In this document: in pieces, positions 59,722 through 64,000 of the stretch
Layout: every line of letters starts with the position of its first letter
How positions within the stretch are numbered: position 1 is the first letter of the stretch
Assembly: GCA_963723165.1 (NCBI GenBank)
Contig: CAVRPP010000013.1
Location: 29,088-93,087, forward strand
Direction of reading: 5' to 3'
Source: UBA4744 sp963723165
GTDB taxonomy: Bacteria > Actinomycetota > Acidimicrobiia > Spongiisociales > UBA4744
DNA length: 64,000 nucleotides
The notes under the pieces: model-generated
The model's database searches: none
What the model saw: only the letters and a program-made list of their open reading frames with translations
Told to the model about the DNA's origin: nothing
Position numbers and translations under genes: made by a program

Positions 59722-60203
59722 GGGTCGGCTGGGGCTTCGATGCACACCGATTCGGCGGTGACCCTCCTGTTGTTCTGGCGGGAGTCACGGCCGATCAAAC
59801 CCGCGGATTACTGGGGACATCCGATGCGGATGTGGTCGCCCATGCCGTCGCGGACGCGCTGTTGGGAGCTGCAGCGCTCGGCGATCTGGGAGAGTTCTTT
59901 CCGTCGTCGGATCCGCAGTGGCAGGGCGCCGACAGTATGGGGTTACTGCGTATCGTCACGGATCGTTTTCACGACGAAGGGTTGCGGGTGGAGCACCTCG
60001 ACGTCACTCTGATCTCCGAGTCGGTGCGCCTGGCACCGGTCCGTGAGGCAGTTCGGCAGGCCATTGCTGATGTACTACAGGTGGCAAGAGCGGCCGTATC
60101 CGTCAAGGCAACCACCACCGACGGTTTGGGGTTCCTAGGTCGCGATGAAGGAGTGGCTGCCACGGCCGTCGTGACATGCTCGGGATCGGGTCGAGTCTCC
60201 TAA
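59718..60203 (+). CDS. ispF: 2-C-methyl-D-erythritol 2,4-cyclodiphosphate synthase, His34 replaced
   Basis: A 161-residue trimeric enzyme of the MEP pathway. Zinc ligands Asp8 and His10 (FDAHRFGG) and His42 (VVAHAVAD) are present in the E. coli numbering; the active-site residue His34 is Thr here (GTSDADVVAH instead of the usual HSD), while Ser35 is kept. The C-terminal KATTTDGLGFLGRDEG is normal. Lineage variant or altered chemistry. Confidence 0.93.
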   Translation: MRVGWGFDAHRFGGDPPVVLAGVTADQTRGLLGTSDADVVAHAVADALLGAAALGDLGEFFPSSDPQWQGADSMGLLRIVTDRFHDEGLRVEHLDVTLISESVRLAPVREAVRQAIADVLQVARAAVSVKATTTDGLGFLGRDEGVAATAVVTCSGSGRVS

Positions 60204-60215
60204 CATTCGGACCGC

Positions 60216-61616
60216 ATGCAGGTATTCAACACGCTGGGTCGCCGCAAGGAGGAGTTCATTCCACGCCGTCAGGGCGAGGTTTCCATCTATGTGTGCGGCG
60301 CAACGGTCCAATCCGACCCGCACCTCGGCCACGGCCGCTACGCAGTTGCTTTTGACGCCATTCGCCGGTACCTCGAATGGCGAGGTTACGAAGTCACCTA
60401 CGTCCGGAATGTCACCGATGTCGAAGACAAGATCATTGCAGCCGCTGCGGAACTGCAGATCGAGGTGGCGGAGCTGGCAGCAATCATATCTGCCAAGTTC
60501 GATGATGCCTATGCGGCGCTCGGTGTCAAACCGCCCACCATTGAGCCCAGGGCCACCGATCATGTTCCGCATATGGTCACGCTCATCGAGACCTTGATCG
60601 ACAAGGGTCTGGCGTACCCGGCCGGTGGTGACGTGTATTTCTCGGTGCGGGCTCTGCCGGAGTACGGGAAACTATCGGGTAGGAATCTCGATGATCTCCT
60701 GGCCGGGGCCCGGGTTGCTCCGGGCGAACACAAGCGCGATCCCCTCGACTTCGCTCTTTGGAAGGCGGCCAAACCGGAGGAACCCTCCTGGGATTCTCCG
60801 TGGGGGAGCGGACGCCCGGGATGGCATATCGAGTGTTCGGCAATGGCGCTGGACTATCTGGGCACCAACTTCGACATCCACGCCGGGGGCACCGATCTGA
60901 TCTTCCCGCACCACGAGAACGAGATTGCCCAATCCGAAGGTGCCACCGGTGAGCCGTTCGCCAGGTACTGGCTTCACAACGAGATGCTCAACCTGGGCGG
61001 CGAGAAGATGTCGAAGTCAACGGGCCATGTCATCGATCTTGCCGAAGCTATCCGAAGGTTCACGCCCATGGCCGTCCGTTTGTTCTATCTCCGCGCTCAC
61101 TACCGGACCCCACAGGAATACTCCGAGGATCTGCTCGCCGATGCCCGCTCGGCCGTCGAGCGCCTCTGGGCGTTTCGCAGACGTATCGAGGCCGCCGGAC
61201 CACCGGAGCCCTCCGTACTCGAAGCCTTCGTTGCAGCAATGGACGACGACTTCAATACCGCCGCTGCCGTTGGAGTCCTCTTCAACACGGTACGAGAAGG
61301 GAACCGGCGCGTCGATCAGGGTGAGGATGCCGGACCCTGGATTGCTGCCTTCGACGAAATCGTCGCCGTATTGGGTTTCGAGCCGCCGCTTTCACAACTG
61401 TCCGGGTTAGCAGAGCAGATCGACGAGCTCGTCCGATCGCTCGATCTGGCGCCGCTGCCTACCAGCGAGGAGAGTGTTGCCGTGCTGCTGAGTGAACGCG
61501 ACAAAGCCCGGGCCGACGCCGCATGGGAAAGAGCCGACGTGGTTCGGGACGGCCTGGCGGCGCTCGGAATCATCGTGGAGGACACGCCAGATGGCGCTCG
61601 CTGGCATCGGCGTTGA
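60216..61616 (+). CDS. cysS: Cysteinyl-tRNA synthetase
   Basis: A 466-residue class I synthetase. CYVCGATV-type N-terminus (IYVCGATVQSDPHLGHGRYA) with the zinc Cys and the HIGH box as HLGH; zinc ligands in GWHIECSAMA and HHENEIAQSE; KMSKS box GEKMSKSTGHV; DALR anticodon domain at the C-terminus. 12 bp after ispF; overlaps rlmB by 26 bp. Same order as Rv3582c-Rv3579c. Confidence 0.95.
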   Translation: MQVFNTLGRRKEEFIPRRQGEVSIYVCGATVQSDPHLGHGRYAVAFDAIRRYLEWRGYEVTYVRNVTDVEDKIIAAAAELQIEVAELAAIISAKFDDAYAALGVKPPTIEPRATDHVPHMVTLIETLIDKGLAYPAGGDVYFSVRALPEYGKLSGRNLDDLLAGARVAPGEHKRDPLDFALWKAAKPEEPSWDSPWGSGRPGWHIECSAMALDYLGTNFDIHAGGTDLIFPHHENEIAQSEGATGEPFARYWLHNEMLNLGGEKMSKSTGHVIDLAEAIRRFTPMAVRLFYLRAHYRTPQEYSEDLLADARSAVERLWAFRRRIEAAGPPEPSVLEAFVAAMDDDFNTAAAVGVLFNTVREGNRRVDQGEDAGPWIAAFDEIVAVLGFEPPLSQLSGLAEQIDELVRSLDLAPLPTSEESVAVLLSERDKARADAAWERADVVRDGLAALGIIVEDTPDGARWHRR

Positions 61617-62325
61617 CCTCGAGGGTCTCCACGTCATTGAGGCAGCTCTGCGAGCCGGTCGTCTCGCCGAGTTGCTCGTCGAAACAAGCCGCACTTCCCA
61701 TCCCGACGTAGCCCTTCTGATCGATCGGGCTAGAACGGCCGGTGTACACGTCAAGGTCGTCGATGACGTTCGCCCTTTCGCAGTCACATCGGTACCCCAG
61801 GGGCTGGTTGGAAAGGCCAGGGCACTGCAAACATATCCTCTCGATTCACTGGTTGAACCGGCGCCCTGTCTGTTGGTGGTGCTCGATCACCTCGAGGATC
61901 CCCATAACGTCGGTGCGATCGCCCGCTCTGCCCTGGCGGCGGGTGCGACGGGTCTGGTGGTTCCGACGCGGCGGGCGGCTCCGATTGGTCCGACTGCCTT
62001 CAAGGCTGCTGCTGGGGCTCTTGAACATCTCCGGGTTTCCGTTCAGTCCTCAACCGCCGATGTTGTGCAGAAGCTCAAACGGTTGGGCATTTGGACGATC
62101 GGCCTGACGGCCGGGAGCGGCGAGCGCCTTTTTGGTCTGCCGCTGTTGACAGAGCCGGTGGCCATCGTGGTCGGCGGAGAAGGTCGAGGTCTGGGCAGGC
62201 TGGTCGAGGAGCGGGTCGACGTGCGGTCCCACATCCCCATGACAGGCGATTCGGAGAGCCTCAATGCCTCAGTGGCCGCTGCTCTGGCCGTGTTCGAGGC
62301 CGCCCGGGTGCGAAAACAGCTCTGA
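61591..62325 (+). CDS. rlmB: TrmH/RlmB family 23S rRNA (guanosine-2'-O-)methyltransferase
   Basis: A 244-residue SPOUT methyltransferase from ATG 61591. N-terminal L30e-like substrate domain (VIEAALRAGRLAELLV), then the SPOUT knot: LLVVLDHLEDPHNVGAIARSA (motif 1, cut: DHLEDPHNVGAIARSA), VVGGEGRGLGRLV (motif 2) and PMTGDSESLNASVAAALAVFE (motif 3: SLNASVAAA). Methylates G2251-type position of 23S rRNA or a tRNA. Last gene of the carD-ispDF-cysS operon. Confidence 0.92.
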   Translation: MALAGIGVDLEGLHVIEAALRAGRLAELLVETSRTSHPDVALLIDRARTAGVHVKVVDDVRPFAVTSVPQGLVGKARALQTYPLDSLVEPAPCLLVVLDHLEDPHNVGAIARSALAAGATGLVVPTRRAAPIGPTAFKAAAGALEHLRVSVQSSTADVVQKLKRLGIWTIGLTAGSGERLFGLPLLTEPVAIVVGGEGRGLGRLVEERVDVRSHIPMTGDSESLNASVAAALAVFEAARVRKQL

Positions 62326-62399
62326 GAAGCCTCTCGGGACTTGCGACATCGCCCATCAAACTTCAGACTGTTGTTCCCGGGCACGTCCGGGATAGCAGC

Positions 62400-62472
62400 G
62401 CTGGCGTAGCTCAGTTGGCAGAGCAGCTGATTTGTAATCAGCAGGTCGTGGGTTCGATTCCCTCCGCCAGCT
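62400..62472 (+). tRNA. tRNA-Thr (anticodon TGT)
   Basis: A 73-nt cloverleaf: acceptor GCTGGCG/CGCCAGC, D arm GCTC/GAGC, anticodon stem GCTGA/TCAGC with loop TTTGTAA (anticodon TGT), T arm GTGGG-TTCGATT-CCCTC (one T-T mismatch), discriminator T. CCA is not encoded, unlike the tRNA-Thr(CGT) at 22171-22245. Confidence 0.95.
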
Positions 62473-62519
62473 CGAAATACCCGTCCTTCGGGGTGTTCGG
62501 GAATACTCTGACGTCCATC

Positions 62520-62786
62520 ATGTTGTCGAAACGCGATAAAGCGGTGTTGGATTTCGAACGGTCCTGGTGGCTGGTTCCCGGACCGAAGGATCGGGCAGTG
62601 CAGGAGCACCTGGGTATGAGCGCCGGCCGCTACTACCAGATCCTCCGCGACTTGCTCGATGATGGCGAGGCGATGACCTACGATCCGCTCACGGTCAGGA
62701 GACTGTTGAAGGTCCGAGCGGCGCGAACCCGGCGCCGCCCTGCGCCTCGTGTGATAGCAGACGGCATGGATCCGGCGGATACCTGA
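62520..62786 (+). CDS. DUF3263 helix-turn-helix protein
   Basis: An 88-residue actinobacterial protein: DKAVLDFERSWW at the start, then a helix-turn-helix-like part (AVQEHLGMSAGRYYQILRDLLD) and a very basic Arg-rich tail. Members are predicted small DNA-binding regulators. ATG 62520, 47 bp after the tRNA. It overlaps by 3 bp the LytR_C gene, a pairing seen in many Actinobacteria (Rv0883/Rv2700-type neighbourhoods, from memory). Confidence 0.8.
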   Translation: MLSKRDKAVLDFERSWWLVPGPKDRAVQEHLGMSAGRYYQILRDLLDDGEAMTYDPLTVRRLLKVRAARTRRRPAPRVIADGMDPADT

Positions 62787-63367
62787 TGCCGGGGCGGCAT
62801 GCCGCACCCGGGTACGGCGGCTTTGTTCGGGACCTGGTCATCTTCCTCATCAAGGTGGTGTTCTGGGGTGCCATTGTTTTTGGTGCCGTGCTGCTTTTCC
62901 AGTTGATCTTCTCTGGTGACGACCCGGCCATCACGTCGACCACATCCACGACTCAGTCCACGACGGCCACGACGGGGGCGTCGACGGCACCGACTGAGCA
63001 AACCACGACCACGACGACCGTCCCGACGACGACGACCACCGAGACCACGACCACCACCATCGCCACAACGACCACGCTGGCCGGTCGCGATCCGTCCGAG
63101 GTTACGGTGCTGGTGCTCAACTCCACCACCAGGGGTGGCATTGCTGCAGACCTGGCCGAGACGCTTGCCGACGTCGGCTATCAGACGTTGGAACCGGAGA
63201 ATTGGGAGACCCCGTTTACCGTGTCCAGAATCTGGTTTGTAGCCGGATTCGAGACCGAGGCTGGGGTCATCGCGCGTTACGTGTCGACCGACGCGATTGT
63301 CGAACTGTTCCAAGGGGTTACCCAAGCCGACATCATCATCGTGCTTGGGGCATCATACGGAGGGTGA
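62786..63367 (+). CDS. LytR C-terminal domain membrane protein
   Basis: A 193-residue protein: one transmembrane helix (residues about 16-42, VIFLIKVVFWGAIVFGAVLL), a 45-residue Thr/Ser-rich linker, and an extracytoplasmic LytR_C domain (VTVLVLNSTTRGGIAADLAE and DIIIVLGASYG). The domain accompanies LCP proteins or stands alone, as in M. tuberculosis CEI/VirR, and is linked to cell-wall and vesicle physiology. ATG 62786 overlaps the previous stop; its own stop overlaps the next gene. Confidence 0.85.
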   Translation: MPGRHAAPGYGGFVRDLVIFLIKVVFWGAIVFGAVLLFQLIFSGDDPAITSTTSTTQSTTATTGASTAPTEQTTTTTTVPTTTTTETTTTTIATTTTLAGRDPSEVTVLVLNSTTRGGIAADLAETLADVGYQTLEPENWETPFTVSRIWFVAGFETEAGVIARYVSTDAIVELFQGVTQADIIIVLGASYGG

Positions 63368-64000
63368 CCACCGAAACTGCTGCTCCGATCGACACCAAGC
63401 CGTCCAGCCCCTGGACCCTGTGGGCGTGGTTGATGGTCGCGGTCAGCATGGTGTCGATAGCTGCCGGGGTGCTCGGCGGGATTCTCGCTCCGTCGGTCGT
63501 TCTCGACGTGGTCTCATTGTGGCCCCTGGCGCTCGGAGCGTTCTTCGTGGCGGCAGCCTTGCTGCCCCTCCGCAAACGCGGGCCTGCCAGAGTATCGGCG
63601 GTGTTGCCACTCCTTCTGATCACGATGCTGGGCAGCAGCGTGGTGCTCCATCTCGCCGGCTGGGAACAGCTGCCATCGTCATCCGCGGATGTCGTCGGAC
63701 CCCGGGCTGCCGGTGTCCAGGATGCTGAGCTGACCCTCAACCTGACAGGGCGTCTATCCGTGGCTGCCGGAGAAGGGGAGCTGTACGCGGTGAAGGTAGA
63801 ACGAAGAGGCGGGTCGACGGGAGTGCCGGAGGCCCTCGAGAGCACGTTCGAGGAGGGCCCGTCCTTTGTCGTGCTGCAGGAAACCGATGGAGAACCCTGG
63901 TTTCAGACCTCTGGTTGGGAGCTGGCAGTCGGGGTTGGGCCACGGTGGTCGCTGGTGCTCGAGTCGCCTGATCTGCAGGCCGATCTGACCGGACTGGATC
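63364..64000 (+). CDS. Membrane protein with extracytoplasmic domain (runs off window)
   Basis: GTG 63364 (GTGA overlap with the LytR_C stop) opens a frame that stays open to the end of the window, 212 codons. Three hydrophobic segments near the start (WTLWAWLMVAVSMVSIAAG, VVSLWPLALGAFFVAAALL, VLPLLLITMLGSSVVLHLAG) are followed by a soluble, Glu/Gly-rich part with beta-strand character (LNLTGRLSVAAGEGELYAV). Looks like a family of actinobacterial surface proteins with a C-terminal adhesin-like region, but I cannot name it. Confidence 0.65.
   Translation, partial: MTTETAAPIDTKPSSPWTLWAWLMVAVSMVSIAAGVLGGILAPSVVLDVVSLWPLALGAFFVAAALLPLRKRGPARVSAVLPLLLITMLGSSVVLHLAGWEQLPSSSADVVGPRAAGVQDAELTLNLTGRLSVAAGEGELYAVKVERRGGSTGVPEALESTFEEGPSFVVLQETDGEPWFQTSGWELAVGVGPRWSLVLESPDLQADLTGLD

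Overview
The window is high-GC, gene-dense chromosomal DNA from an actinobacterium. Gene order matches the Mycobacterium tuberculosis block Rv3579c-Rv3661 over most of its length: HAD phosphatase/tad secretion genes/helicase, topA, holB, DUF2342-tilS-hpt, ftsH-folE-folP-folB-folK, DUF2520-panC-coaX, lysS, clpC, radA, disA, carD-ispD-ispF-cysS-rlmB. GTG and TTG starts, 1-46 bp gene overlaps, a SigR/RsrA-type pair and an LLM-type oxidoreductase fit Actinomycetota. Thr-rich linkers and ECF sigma/propeller pairs lead me to favour class Acidimicrobiia or a close relative, but this is inference; there is no rRNA or other decisive marker.

Layout. 1-10.4 kb: end of a membrane protein, a GNAT acetyltransferase, then the 'helicase/secretion neighbourhood' (HAD-IB phosphatase, CpaE/Ssd-like protein, TadA, TadB, TadC, DUF4244 pilin, two TadE-like proteins, DEAD/H helicase) with an Xre/RES toxin-antitoxin pair sitting inside it; then an LCP lipoprotein. 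10.5-19 kb: a cation:proton antiporter, a complete IS481-family element with a 6-bp target duplication, a membrane pyrophosphatase, a protein with two histidine-phosphatase domains, and topA broken by a single-base frameshift. 19-30 kb: MFS transporter, tmk, holB, tRNA-Thr(CGT); a 2.2-kb segment bounded by 63-bp direct repeats of half that tRNA gene, holding an ECF sigma factor and a frameshifted membrane propeller protein; M1 peptidase; sigR-rsrA; DUF2342 metalloprotease, frameshifted tilS, hpt. 30-40 kb: ftsH, the folate operon (with a degenerate phosphatase-like gene and a FolK fused to a membrane methyltransferase-like domain), DUF2520-panC-coaX (no panD), lysS. 40-43.2 kb: an accessory pocket (LLM oxidoreductase, IS110 remnant, small membrane and zinc-ribbon proteins). 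43.2-53 kb: polyprenyl diphosphate synthase, clpC, queuosine-precursor transporter, and a complete BMP-type nucleoside ABC transporter. 53-64 kb: zinc-ribbon/discoidin-like protein, radA, disA, a CarD protein with a histone-H1-like repeat tail, a PIN-TRAM protein, ispD-ispF-cysS-rlmB, tRNA-Thr(TGT), DUF3263, a LytR_C protein and the start of another membrane protein.

Most of the window is core biology: folate, pantothenate/CoA and MEP isoprenoid synthesis, tRNA charging and modification, replication, proteolysis. The points that deserve a second look are the CarD-H1 tail, the toxin-antitoxin pair in the tad locus, the half-tRNA direct repeats around the sigma module, the FolK fusion, active-site substitutions in DisA and IspF, an IS481 copy whose transposase stop codon lies in its target duplication, a family of intergenic hairpin repeats, and four single-base frameshifts in three genes that look at least partly like sequencing error. 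I see no CRISPR array, prophage, biosynthetic cluster or clearly new multi-gene defence system.
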